DNA of 64,000 nucleotides from Bicyclus anynana (GCF_947172395.1 NC_069086.1:11688501-11752500), one strand, 5' to 3'. Shown: positions 22,557 to 33,740, counted from the first letter of the stretch. Notes: a model not told the origin generated them from the sequence alone. Made by a program: numbers and translations.

Positions 22557-25500
22557 ATGCGACGAGTTGGCGGCCAGAGCACCAGCGCACGAAATAACAT
22601 CTTCATATCGTCGTCGACGTCGCCGTCGTCGTCTGAGGAATTTAAGACCCCGCCAACATCTGCGGGGGATGAGACACCCGTGCGGACGACTCATCGGGGT
22701 GTCACCACACGACGACGGCAACACCAACAACAACAGCAACAACACCAGCAGGACGTCGACGAGATACCACTACCGGAGAGCTTGGATCAAGAGGGGCTGC
22801 GGGCTCCTGTGAGTGCTCCCGCTACCGGTGGTGTAGTGCGTCGCATGAGATGGTCTCGTCCACTCAATGAGAGCGTCATGCGAGCGTACTATGGGGCGAC
22901 AGAGGGGGGAACTAACCTTACTGCGTACCGGTCAAGGATGTTGTCTATGTTTCAGACTCTTGAGCCAACAGTGACCGTGACTGCGCAGCGACTATCGGAT
23001 CAGGTGCGAGCAATCCAGCGACGTCATCTGCTAGATGAAGCTCACCTTGAACGACTGCGCTCTACTTCAGTACAAATCGATACCATCCGTAGCTTACCTC
23101 AGCAAACATTGCAAACCAACATCCCAGAGGTGCTACAGGATGGTATCGATATGCAAGTAAGTAGCCAGAATTATGAGCAATTGAGGAGAACTTTGGAGGA
23201 TTCTATTGTGACATACAGGTACATGCCTCTTAATTTAAGACCAAAATTGCCTCGTTTGCCTGTACATAGACGAAATATGGCGTTAGTGGGGGTTCTAGAT
23301 CAGATTTTAGGTGAATATCTCGTAACATCTGAGGACCTAAGTGATACGCATTCGATTCTATTCTGTGGAGCCGTTGCGGCGTGTCGTATTGCGGGTGTCA
23401 AATTCCCTGAACCACGCACGGTTCCGCAGAGGACGGGTCAAGCACCAGCTTGGCGGACCAGAATCGAAAGGCGTATCACACTGACTAGAACTCTCATAGC
23501 TAAGCTAATCTGCTTCAAGGAGGGCAACAATCGCCCTAGAGTTATGCGATTTGTGAATCAGGCTTTTGCTGGGACTGACACACGTCCGTTCCAGTACTTG
23601 GCTTGTGTCACCGAACGCATTGACTTCTTGAAGCAGAAAGTCTATGCATGGGCACAACGCATTAGGCGTTATAAAGAGCGCATAGACCGGTATAATCAGA
23701 ATAGAATCTTCCAAAGTGACCAACGGAAAGTGTACAGGAACTGGGAACGATCCAGTGCCTGTGTGACAGATGGGGAACCTCCGACTTCTGATGCTATGTC
23801 AGATTTCTGGCGTAGCATCTGGTCGGCCCCCGTAGGCCACACTGAAGGCGATTGGATGAGTACTGTCAAGGAAGAGTGTGCAATGGTGGAACAAATGATT
23901 CCGATATCCATTACTACAGAAAATGTAAGTTGTGCAATTCGTCCGGCGTCAAACTGGAAATGCCCAGGACCGGACGGATTGCACAACTTCTGGTTAAAAT
24001 GGTTTCGTAGAGCCCATTCTATCTTGGCAGTGCAATTTCAAAATGCCATTGACACTGGATCGCTACCGGCATTTTTAACAACTGGTGTCACGTTCCTGCT
24101 ACACAAATCCGGAAGTACCACAGACCCCAAAAACTACCGACCGATAACATGCTTACCCACCATCTATAAGCTCCTTACATCCATTCTGTCATCAAAATTA
24201 ACGATGCATATAAATGCAAATAATATTTTGGCCCCAACACAGAATGGATGTAAGGCCCGGTCTCGTGGTACAAAGGAACTTCTCCTCATAGACACTGCTA
24301 TTTGCCAACAGGTTCGGCGAAACAGAAAAAATCTCACGGCTGCTTGGATAGACTACAAGAAGGCCTATGATTCGGTGCCTCATTCATGGCTCATGGAGGT
24401 CATGCGGTTGTACAAGGTCGATACAACACTATGCTCTTTTCTTGAGTCATGTATGAGACAGTGGATGACAGTTCTTCGTCACCCAGGCGCTTCTGAGTGT
24501 TCTGAATCGAATGAACTGATAGGGATTAGGCGAGGTATTTTCCAGGGCGATAGTTTGAGCCCTTTATGGTTTTGTCTAGCCCTTAATCCTCTCAGTACTT
24601 TACTGCGGGATTCAGGGCTAGGCTTTCGCCTTCGCAGGGGTGGTGAGCTCATATCTCACTTGCTTTACATGGATGACCTCAAGCTGTATGCATCAAAGCG
24701 TACAGACCTAGTGTCATTGCTGAAGATTACTCAAACCTTTAGCAATGACATAAGGATGGAATTTGGTGTAGAAAAGTGTGCGGCCATCAATGTAGAGCGA
24801 GAAAGGATAGTGAGCTCCGAGAATATAGTTATTTCAGAAACTATCATTCTCAGATCACTCCTTGAAGGCGAGACCTATAAATACCTTGGAATGACAGAAG
24901 CACTTGGTATTGAGACAGGGAATATGAAACAGGTAGTGAAGGAACGCTTCTTTGGCCGCCTGAAAAAAGTCCTAAAAAGTCTTTTATCAGGCGGTAACAA
25001 GGTGCGTGCCTTCAATAGCTGGGTCATGCCCTTACTCATATACACTTTTGGCATTCTAAAGTGGACTCAAACCGAACTGGATTCCCTGGACTGTAAAGTC
25101 CGCAAACTGCTGACGTCATACCGGATGCATCACCCCCGTTCATCTGTAATGAGATTGTACATCCCACGCAAGTGTGGAGGACGTGGCTTCTTAAACGCCA
25201 AGAACCTCCATAATCGTGAGGTGTGCAATCTCAGAGATCATTTTCTCAAGATGAATGTGAGTATGTTTCAGGATGTCGTTGCAGTGGATAAGGGACTTAC
25301 CCCGCTATCCCTAGGCAAAGAGAACTGGCGCAAGCCTATAGTAATTAGTAACTCAGATCGTGTGGCAATATGGAAGAGCAAGGAGTTGCATGGACGATTC
25401 TACAAGGCCCTTACTGGGCCGGATGTAGATCAAATAACATCTGTATCTTGGTTGCAATTCGGTGACCTCTTTGGGGAAACCGAGGGTTTTGTCTGTGTAA

Positions 25501-26084
25501 TTATGGACGAAGTTATAAAGACGAGAAACTACCGGAAACACATTATGAAAGATGGCACTCTAGACATCTGTCGAGCGTGTCATCGTCCTGGGGAGTCCCT
25601 CAGGCATATTGTGTCCGGGTGTTCTCACCTTGCTAACGGCGAATACTTGCACAGACATAATCAAGTAGCCAAGATAATCCACCAACAGCTTGCTCTTCAA
25701 TGTGACCTTATCGATTTTGAGATGCCTTACTATAGGTACGACCCAGCGTCAGTTCTTGAAAATAGCAGTGCATTGCTCTACTGGGACCGAACGATTATCA
25801 CTGACAGGTATATTGTAGCCAATAGACCTGATATAGTGCTAGTCGATCGGTCAGTGCGTCGTGCAATAATTGTTGATATTACGGTTCCACATGACGATAA
25901 TCTGGTTAAAGCCGAAAAGGAAAAAGTATCAAAATACTTGGACCTTGCTCACGAGATTACCGCCATGTGGAATGTTGAGTCAACTATTATTGTTCCGATA
26001 GTTGTTTCAGTCAATGGTCTTATAGCGAAAAGCTTCGACCAACACCTTAAGAAGCTTTCGCTTAACTGTTGGATCAAGAGTTAA
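22557..26084 (+). CDS. LINE ORF, reverse transcriptase + restriction-like endonuclease (R4/Dong-like), intact
   Basis: A 1175-aa single ORF, the length and plan of R2/R4-type non-LTR retrotransposons. In order: Ser/Thr/Arg-rich start; a Q/H run at about 55-65; a Myb-like helical segment at about 95-165 (RRMRWSRPLNESVMRAYYGA ... TAQRLSDQVRAIQRR), probably DNA binding; reverse transcriptase with CPGPDGLHNFWLKWF (about 468), NYRPITCLPTIYKLL (about 524), DYKKAYDSVPHSWL (D598), GIFQGDSLSP (about 658) and the catalytic YMDD at 704-707; a CCHC knuckle (C1005, C1008, H1017, C1022); and a PD-(D/E)xK endonuclease with RPD (D1092), IVDITVP (D1107) and K-rich KAEKEKVSKYLDL. No N-terminal zinc finger is seen, unlike R2. 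YMDDLKLYA is typical of the R4/Dong group. All motifs are present, so the copy looks competent in protein terms, but there is no 3' UTR before the flank repeats. The exact clade (R4, Dong or a relative) needs a tree. Confidence 0.9.
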   Translation: MRRVGGQSTSARNNIFISSSTSPSSSEEFKTPPTSAGDETPVRTTHRGVTTRRRQHQQQQQQHQQDVDEIPLPESLDQEGLRAPVSAPATGGVVRRMRWSRPLNESVMRAYYGATEGGTNLTAYRSRMLSMFQTLEPTVTVTAQRLSDQVRAIQRRHLLDEAHLERLRSTSVQIDTIRSLPQQTLQTNIPEVLQDGIDMQVSSQNYEQLRRTLEDSIVTYRYMPLNLRPKLPRLPVHRRNMALVGVLDQILGEYLVTSEDLSDTHSILFCGAVAACRIAGVKFPEPRTVPQRTGQAPAWRTRIERRITLTRTLIAKLICFKEGNNRPRVMRFVNQAFAGTDTRPFQYLACVTERIDFLKQKVYAWAQRIRRYKERIDRYNQNRIFQSDQRKVYRNWERSSACVTDGEPPTSDAMSDFWRSIWSAPVGHTEGDWMSTVKEECAMVEQMIPISITTENVSCAIRPASNWKCPGPDGLHNFWLKWFRRAHSILAVQFQNAIDTGSLPAFLTTGVTFLLHKSGSTTDPKNYRPITCLPTIYKLLTSILSSKLTMHINANNILAPTQNGCKARSRGTKELLLIDTAICQQVRRNRKNLTAAWIDYKKAYDSVPHSWLMEVMRLYKVDTTLCSFLESCMRQWMTVLRHPGASECSESNELIGIRRGIFQGDSLSPLWFCLALNPLSTLLRDSGLGFRLRRGGELISHLLYMDDLKLYASKRTDLVSLLKITQTFSNDIRMEFGVEKCAAINVERERIVSSENIVISETIILRSLLEGETYKYLGMTEALGIETGNMKQVVKERFFGRLKKVLKSLLSGGNKVRAFNSWVMPLLIYTFGILKWTQTELDSLDCKVRKLLTSYRMHHPRSSVMRLYIPRKCGGRGFLNAKNLHNREVCNLRDHFLKMNVSMFQDVVAVDKGLTPLSLGKENWRKPIVISNSDRVAIWKSKELHGRFYKALTGPDVDQITSVSWLQFGDLFGETEGFVCVIMDEVIKTRNYRKHIMKDGTLDICRACHRPGESLRHIVSGCSHLANGEYLHRHNQVAKIIHQQLALQCDLIDFEMPYYRYDPASVLENSSALLYWDRTIITDRYIVANRPDIVLVDRSVRRAIIVDITVPHDDNLVKAEKEKVSKYLDLAHEITAMWNVESTIIVPIVVSVNGLIAKSFDQHLKKLSLNCWIKS

Positions 26085-26735
26085 GTAATTCAGTAATTGA
26101 GGCGTGAAAGAGTAGCAAACATACACACACACAAACACATTTACACACAAACTTTCGCCTTTATAATAGTAGTATGAAGTGTGATTACAGAACATGAGAA
26201 AATTACTTGTTTAGCTAGTGTTTGAGGGGCGAGTAATTTAAAAACTATTCATTTACGCTCGAACTTACGTCTACTGGCAGAAAATATAACATGACAGTGT
26301 TGAAGATGGAAGACTTACTAAAGCGAGAACTTAAAAAGATACGCTGTTAAATATTTTTATCGTCGTTTTAAAGCTTTCCGAGTTTCAAGCTACCAAATCA
26401 AATTATTTTATTAAAACTCCATAACGGTATTGGATTTATATTAAAACTTGTCCATTTTTGATATCAATTTACTCTGTCCATCATTATAATTGCTTCGTAC
26501 ACGTGAGTCAGAATCACAATACGTTTATTTCATTGTATCATTTTGAATTTTTCCCGTCGTTATGGGAAAATTCCATCGGCATTTCGGTATGTTTCGTTTA
26601 TGACTGTCCCTTGAATGTATAATTTATTGCATTGCGAAAATAAACCATGACTGTTATACATATAGGTAATAGGTGTTTTGAAAGTCGGATTGAATAGGAA
26701 ATCTTAATAGATATCCTCCTCCTTGCCTCGTTTTC

Positions 26736-26921
26736 CTCATTACTGAGGGTCGTGACCCCTAACACAAGCTTGCTTCTTGACGATGTCTCGCCATGTGGCT
26801 CGACTTTTCACGTCTTGCAGAGCCTCGTGTACTTTGGTGTTGAGAGTGGCGCGAATTTAGTCTGACCAACGCATCGGGCTACGTCTTCGAGGTCTCTTTC
26901 CTTCCACTTTGCCAGTGATAA
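26736..26921 (-). pseudogene. RTE-like LINE C-terminal remnant (unit 2 copy)
   Basis: Exact duplicate of the remnant at 20945-21130, with the same internal stop. It carries no independent information beyond confirming the duplication. Confidence 0.7.
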
Positions 26922-27376
26922 CTTGATAGATATATGAAAAGTATATTTATTAAAAAGTTCGATACTTCATCATAAGAAGTCATATCGAAGCGTGCTCTCT
27001 CAGATGACCTTTAATGAGGTACATTATTAAAGTTTAGGGAGTAGCTTTATAGAATATACTTGGATTTACTAAGCTGCTTCAGTGCCGCTCGGTAGGTTTA
27101 GGCAATTTGCTTGCTTGCTAGAATCTAACAATAGATACAACGTCTTTGGTTCAGGGATATATATATAGGATATAACTCGAACATTAGTTAGTGATAACAA
27201 CGAGGAACGATGGCTTAGCTTTCTCTTGAGGCACGGGGTTGGAAGTTCAGCTATTTTTGATCTCTGGTTTGCCTAATAATTCATTGTTCTACCCAGGATC
27301 CAAACCCGTCATGATATTGGTCTTGTGCCTACCAACTAGGCATGTTGAGTTCTTGAGCAACTATACGCACATGCTT

Positions 27377-27627
27377 ATTATTCATCATTATTAACAACCT
27401 CACTGTTTAGCACGAATACCCTTTCAAAATATGAGGGCTTAGAATAAATAGTCCACCACGCTGGCCCAATGCGGATTGGAATTGCTTTGACACACGTAGA
27501 TAATTGAGAAAATTCTCAGGTATACCTACAAGTTATTGGCAGGATGTTTTACCTTTACCGTTTGAGACACGTATTTTCTTAAAATGCACATTACTGAGGC
27601 CATATCCACTAGACTATCACGGCTCAT
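27377..27627 (-). repeat. SINE family B (unit 2 copy)
   Basis: Exact duplicate of 21586-21836 within array unit 2. Confidence 0.7.
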
Positions 27628-27954
27628 TAATCCTCTTCATCCTCTTAATAATACTCGTAATATTAAATATCTAGTCTTAATTTCTTTTTAAATTTAAACA
27701 TCTCAAGCTTACCACCCCACACAGAAGTCGAAACATAAACAGGTACATAATTTATCCGTGATAAACACAGCGCACTCGTTTGATAGCCACATTTAAACTA
27801 TAAACGACTTTGAATCAAACAAATATTGTGAGGTATGCTGCAATAAACCCAGTTACATACGTATAGCGTATACATCGATGGTTCAATCGCAATGCAACCG
27901 ACCGGCAGTTAAAATCGTATTTGTACTATAAACTTGAAGACGCTAATAATATAA

Positions 27955-28164
27955 TCACACTAATATTATAAAGGCGAAAGTTTGTGTGTAAATATGTTTG
28001 TTCCTCTTTTACTCTGCGGCTACTGAAGCGATTTGGCTGAAATTTCGAATGGAAATAGATTTTACTCTGGATTAACACTTAGGCTCTTTTTCATTCCCGA
28101 AAAATCCATGGTACCTGCGGTATTTGTGAAAAACTTAATTCCACGCGGACGAAGTCGCCGCTAG
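27955..28164 (+). mobile_element. Helitron-like element (unit 2 copy)
   Basis: Exact duplicate of 22164-22373, with the same TC start, GC-rich 3' hairpin and CTAG end. Confidence 0.6.
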
Positions 28165-28347
28165 TAATAATATAAAACCGTCATTAATAATAAAATAATA
28201 ATGACACCTGCCATCCGTCTGGAGTGACATATTTTTTTTCAAACAAATAAATAAAATTAAAATAATTTAAATATATACGCTACAAATAAGCCAAATCAAA
28301 TAGAAACAGTAAAATGAATTTGAAGAACATTATAAACCATAGAAAAT

Positions 28348-31300
28348 ATGCGACGAGTTGGCGGCCAGAGCACCAGCGCACGAAATAACATCTTCATATC
28401 GTCGTCGACGTCGCCGTCGTCGTCTGAGGAATTTAAGACCCCGCCAACATCTGCGGGGGATGAGACACCCGTGCGGACGACTCATCGGGGTGTCACCACA
28501 CGACGACGGCAACACCAACAACAACAGCAACAACACCAGCAGGACGTCGACGAGATACCACTACCGGAGAGCTTGGATCAAGAGGGGCTGCGGGCTCCTG
28601 TGAGTGCTCCCGCTACCGGTGGTGTAGTGCGTCGCATGAGATGGTCTCGTCCACTCAATGAGAGCGTCATGCGAGCGTACTATGGGGCGACAGAGGGGGG
28701 AACTAACCTTACTGCGTACCGGTCAAGGATGTTGTCTATGTTTCAGACTCTTGAGCCAACAGTGACCGTGACTGCGCAGCGACTATCGGATCAGGTGCGA
28801 GCAATCCAGCGACGTCATCTGCTAGATGAAGCTCACCTTGAACGACTGCGCTCTACTTCAGTACAAATCGATACCATCCGTAGCTTACCTCAGCAAACAT
28901 TGCAAACCAACATCCCAGAGGTGCTACAGGATGGTATCGATATGCAAGTAAGTAGCCAGAATTATGAGCAATTGAGGAGAACTTTGGAGGATTCTATTGT
29001 GACATACAGGTACATGCCTCTTAATTTAAGACCAAAATTGCCTCGTTTGCCTGTACATAGACGAAATATGGCGTTAGTGGGGGTTCTAGATCAGATTTTA
29101 GGTGAATATCTCGTAACATCTGAGGACCTAAGTGATACGCATTCGATTCTATTCTGTGGAGCCGTTGCGGCGTGTCGTATTGCGGGTGTCAAATTCCCTG
29201 AACCACGCACGGTTCCGCAGAGGACGGGTCAAGCACCAGCTTGGCGGACCAGAATCGAAAGGCGTATCACACTGACTAGAACTCTCATAGCTAAGCTAAT
29301 CTGCTTCAAGGAGGGCAACAATCGCCCTAGAGTTATGCGATTTGTGAATCAGGCTTTTGCTGGGACTGACACACGTCCGTTCCAGTACTTGGCTTGTGTC
29401 ACCGAACGCATTGACTTCTTGAAGCAGAAAGTCTATGCATGGGCACAACGCATTAGGCGTTATAAAGAGCGCATAGACCGGTATAATCAGAATAGAATCT
29501 TCCAAAGTGACCAACGGAAAGTGTACAGGAACTGGGAACGATCCAGTGCCTGTGTGACAGATGGGGAACCTCCGACTTCTGATGCTATGTCAGATTTCTG
29601 GCGTAGCATCTGGTCGGCCCCCGTAGGCCACACTGAAGGCGATTGGATGAGTACTGTCAAGGAAGAGTGTGCAATGGTGGAACAAATGATTCCGATATCC
29701 ATTACTACAGAAAATGTAAGTTGTGCAATTCGTCCGGCGTCAAACTGGAAATGCCCAGGACCGGACGGATTGCACAACTTCTGGTTAAAATGGTTTCGTA
29801 GAGCCCATTCTATCTTGGCAGTGCAATTTCAAAATGCCATTGACACTGGATCGCTACCGGCATTTTTAACAACTGGTGTCACGTTCCTGCTACACAAATC
29901 CGGAAGTACCACAGACCCCAAAAACTACCGACCGATAACATGCTTACCCACCATCTATAAGCTCCTTACATCCATTCTGTCATCAAAATTAACGATGCAT
30001 ATAAATGCAAATAATATTTTGGCCCCAACACAGAATGGATGTAAGGCCCGGTCTCGTGGTACAAAGGAACTTCTCCTCATAGACACTGCTATTTGCCAAC
30101 AGGTTCGGCGAAACAGAAAAAATCTCACGGCTGCTTGGATAGACTACAAGAAGGCCTATGATTCGGTGCCTCATTCATGGCTCATGGAGGTCATGCGGTT
30201 GTACAAGGTCGATACAACACTATGCTCTTTTCTTGAGTCATGTATGAGACAGTGGATGACAGTTCTTCGTCACCCAGGCGCTTCTGAGTGTTCTGAATCG
30301 AATGAACTGATAGGGATTAGGCGAGGTATTTTCCAGGGCGATAGTTTGAGCCCTTTATGGTTTTGTCTAGCCCTTAATCCTCTCAGTACTTTACTGCGGG
30401 ATTCAGGGCTAGGCTTTCGCCTTCGCAGGGGTGGTGAGCTCATATCTCACTTGCTTTACATGGATGACCTCAAGCTGTATGCATCAAAGCGTACAGACCT
30501 AGTGTCATTGCTGAAGATTACTCAAACCTTTAGCAATGACATAAGGATGGAATTTGGTGTAGAAAAGTGTGCGGCCATCAATGTAGAGCGAGAAAGGATA
30601 GTGAGCTCCGAGAATATAGTTATTTCAGAAACTATCATTCTCAGATCACTCCTTGAAGGCGAGACCTATAAATACCTTGGAATGACAGAAGCACTTGGTA
30701 TTGAGACAGGGAATATGAAACAGGTAGTGAAGGAACGCTTCTTTGGCCGCCTGAAAAAAGTCCTAAAAAGTCTTTTATCAGGCGGTAACAAGGTGCGTGC
30801 CTTCAATAGCTGGGTCATGCCCTTACTCATATACACTTTTGGCATTCTAAAGTGGACTCAAACCGAACTGGATTCCCTGGACTGTAAAGTCCGCAAACTG
30901 CTGACGTCATACCGGATGCATCACCCCCGTTCATCTGTAATGAGATTGTACATCCCACGCAAGTGTGGAGGACGTGGCTTCTTAAACGCAAGAACCTCCA
31001 TAATCGTGAGGTGTGCAATCTCAGAAGATCATTTTCTCAAGATGAATGTGAGTATGTTTCAGGATGTCGTTGCAGTGGATAAGGGACTTACCCCGCTATC
31101 CCTAGGCAAAGAGAACTGGCGCAAGCCTATAGTAATTAGTAACTCAGATCGTGTGGCAATATGGAAGAGCAAGGAGTTGCATGGACGATTCTACAAGGCC
31201 CTTACTGGGCCGGATGTAGATCAAATAACATCTGTATCTTGTGGTTGCAATTCGGTGACCTCTTTTGGGGAAACCGAGGGTTTTGTCTGTGTAATTATGG

Positions 31301-31890
31301 ACGAAGTTATAAAGACGAGAAACTACCGGAAACACACTTATGAAAGATGGCACTCTAGACATCTGTCGAGCGTGTCATCGTCCTGGGGAGTCCCTCAGGC
31401 ATATTGTGTCCGGGTGTTCTCACCTGCTAACGGCGAATACTTGCACAGACATAATCAAGTAGCCAAGATAATCCAACCAACAGCTTGCTCTTCAATGTGA
31501 CCTTATCGATTTTGAGATGCCTTACTATAGGTACGACCCAGCGTCAGTTCTTGAAAATAGCAGTGCATTGCTCTACTGGGACCGAACGATTATCACTGAC
31601 AGGTATATTGTAGCCAATAGACCTGATATAGTGCTAGTCGATCGGTCAGTGCGTCGTGCAATAATTGTTGATATTACGGTTCCACATGACGATAATCTGG
31701 TTAAAGCCGAAAAGGAAAAAGTATCAAAATACTTGGACCTTGCTCACGAGATTACCGCCATGTGGAATGTTGAGTCAACTATTATTGTTCTGATAGTTGT
31801 TTCAGTCAATGGTCTTATAGCGAAAAGCTTCGACCAACACCTTAAGAAGCTTTCGCCCTTAACTGTTGGACTCAAGAGATTAAGTAATTC
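28348..31890 (+). pseudogene. LINE ORF copy 2, frameshifted near the gap
   Basis: Identical to the 22557 ORF through residue 880 or so (…GRGFLNA). A one-base deletion near 30989 and a one-base insertion near 31025 then change about 12 residues and restore the frame. Further indels near 31241, 31264, 31337, 31424 and 31474 shift it repeatedly. The first frame stops at 31500, and the endonuclease part (RPDIVLVDR, IVDITVP) is readable only in another frame, from 31517. The CCHC knuckle is scrambled. RT motifs including YMDD are intact. All damage sits in the last kilobase before the N gap, which points to unpolished sequence and not to genuine decay. Confidence 0.85.
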
Positions 31891-32048
31891 AGTAATTGCA
31901 GGCGTGAAAGAGTAGCAAACATACACACACACAAACACATTTACACACAAACCTTTCGCCTTTATAATAGTAGTATGAAGTGTGATTACAGAACATGAGA
32001 AAATTACTTGTTTAGCTAGTGTTTGAGGGGCGAGTAATTTAAAAAACT
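31887..32048 (+). repeat. Tandem array unit 3, cut by the gap
   Basis: The start of a third unit: 'cagtaattgcaggcgtgaaa', 'gagtagcaaacatacacaca' and the following flank, equal to 20300-20460 apart from three one-base insertions. It stops at the first N. Confidence 0.85.
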
Positions 32049-32248
32049 NNNNNNNNNNNNNNNNNNNNNNNNNNNNNNNNNNNNNNNNNNNNNNNNNNNN
32101 NNNNNNNNNNNNNNNNNNNNNNNNNNNNNNNNNNNNNNNNNNNNNNNNNNNNNNNNNNNNNNNNNNNNNNNNNNNNNNNNNNNNNNNNNNNNNNNNNNNN
32201 NNNNNNNNNNNNNNNNNNNNNNNNNNNNNNNNNNNNNNNNNNNNNNNN
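32049..32248. other. Scaffold gap, 200 N
   Basis: Exactly 200 N, a round value normally used for a join of unknown size. Sequence after the gap does not continue the array unit. Confidence 0.98.
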
Positions 32249-33177
32249 AATGATTATGCTGATCTCTTTATTGGACTCGTAGTTAGCTAGTATAGCTTTC
32301 ATAGACTGGCCTAAAATCTCGTACAAAACCAACAAAATGGAAATCATTAGGATGTTTAAAAGAAAAACCTCAGTAGCAGCCTAGATAGAGTTGGTAAGTT
32401 GGTTTTGCTACTATAATTGCATAATAACTCTGTGTTTTGTAAAGCACATAAAACGACTGATCTCTTTCCACACGTGAGAGCACCAGCGTTTTAGCTTATA
32501 CACATTTCTGCACTAAACAATCTCCTGCATACAGTTACCTTCAGCATGAGATATGAATGCCATTGTCGAAACACAATGTTGGGAGGACATTTTATTGCCT
32601 TAATTACTAGCGGACTCAGCTTCGCGTTGACTTGGGTTTGACAACTTCATCTCATTCACAGTACATCAAGCAACCAAGAAGCTATTGCCTATTGGCGACA
32701 AATATAAAATTTTGCCGCGTATATAAAAGAAGATTTACAATTTATTACACCATAAAAATCCATTTTTCTCGCATGATTCAGCCATCCCAAACAATAGAAT
32801 GAAGGGAATAAGGCGGTCAAGATCAGAGAATATTTCAGAAAATATGTGAGTGCATTTACATACTTTCTATAAAATTCTCTTGCAGATATTTACATGAACC
32901 CTGTCGTTAAACTTTAAGTAGCAATTCGCATCTTACGAGCATCGCCTTATCTACCGCCCTTTGTGAGTCAACTTATCTCGCGACGTACTTTCAGTACCTA
33001 CTTCCCAGGCTTAGTCAGACTGTTGTCTGGATCAGAATGATAATGCTTTCCGTGTAAACCCGCTCCATCTGCATCGATTCAGGCGTAGTTCCACAAGTAG
33101 GTATTGCTACTGTTCTTGCTGTGTATTAAGTACTTCTTTTTATTTATTACGTACATTTTTATATTTATAACTAACCT
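32249..33177. other. Post-gap intron-like sequence
   Basis: No exon recognised. A weak minus-strand Helitron-like end starts with CTAG at 32607-32610 ('ctagcggactcagcttcgcg'). Otherwise the stretch appears unique in this window. Confidence 0.45.
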
Positions 33178-33480
33178 GGATTTAGCTACGTCCATTGCTG
33201 GACATAGGCCTCTTGCATGGGCTTCCAAACAAAATGGTCTCGAACCGCGAGTATCTAGTGGCTCCCTGCAACTCGCTTGATGTCCTCGGTCTACCTAGTG
33301 GGGGGTCGACCAACACTGCGCTTACCGGTGCGGGGTCACCATTCCAGCATCTTGGGACCCCAATGTACATCGGCTCTTCGAACTTTGTAGCCTGCGCGTT
33401 GCCACTTCAGCTTCGCGACTCGCTGAGCTATAGCAGTGACTTTGGTTCTTCTGCGGATTCATTTTGAATTCATTTCTGAT
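33178..33480 (-). pseudogene. RTE/Jockey-type LINE C-terminal remnant
   Basis: On the minus strand one frame gives a GRPRTSSELQGATRYSRF-like stretch and another the 'gcctatgtccagcaatggac' end typical of pol ORFs finishing in AYVQQW. The reading frame is broken between these pieces. A short, frameshifted 3' end of a LINE, truncated at its 5' side. Confidence 0.5.
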
Positions 33481-33687
33481 TCGATCACGCATGGAAACCA
33501 CTGAGTGACTTTAAGCCTTGTTATGAGGGCCACAGGTCTCAGATCCGTAAGTAGACTACAAGAATACAAAAATGTGCTCAAACAGCCAATTAATTAAAGA
33601 TTATATTACACCTCTTTTGTTTCCACTTGAAACACCTATGATGGGACCCAGGCGTTGTGCTGATTTTGATTCCTTATCAAGTGCATT

Positions 33688-33740
33688 CCTTCTTTTTTTT
33701 TATTCTTTACAAGTTAGCCTTGGACTACACTTGACTTTTC
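33688..33740 (-). repeat. SINE family A 3'-end fragment
   Basis: Only the last 50 bp of the family: poly-T, 'attctttacaagttagcctt' and 'ggactacact'. It lies about 95 bp upstream of the CH exon. Confidence 0.6.

Larger units (their letters stand above)
20297..26087 (+). repeat. Tandem array unit 1 (flank plus LINE), 5791 bp
   Basis: Position x in this unit equals x+5791 in the next. The unit starts inside a Helitron-like element (20297) and ends three bases after the LINE stop codon. It holds about 2.1 kb of ordinary flank (20297-22373: Helitron-like end, RTE remnant, SINE B, Helitron-like element) and then the LINE. The junction with unit 2 has only ATT/AATT-scale microhomology. The array may be real or may be an assembler loop. 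Confidence 0.85.
26088..31886 (+). repeat. Tandem array unit 2
   Basis: By eye, and by its translated frames, identical to unit 1 from 26088 to about 30988, including the RTE remnant, SINE B, the Helitron-like element at 27955-28164 and the first 880 residues of the LINE. From 30989 onward about ten small indels and one substitution appear, adding a net 8 bp. Its first 90 bp are the right end of the Helitron-like element. Confidence 0.85.

Noticed and set aside
22539..22745. Small ORFs on both strands over the LINE 5' end and elsewhere within both LINE copies
   Set aside because: They are out-of-frame readings of the LINE ORF. They duplicate exactly between the two array units because the DNA does, and are not evidence of genes.
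28348..31500. Second LINE copy as an anciently decayed element
   Set aside because: Decay would be spread along the element. Here the 5' 2.6 kb of the ORF shows no change and all indels crowd next to the scaffold gap, so sequence error is the simpler reading.
20297..32048. Satellite or CRISPR-like array
   Set aside because: Only two full units of 5.8 kb with a LINE in each, no short direct repeats with unique spacers, and a eukaryotic context.
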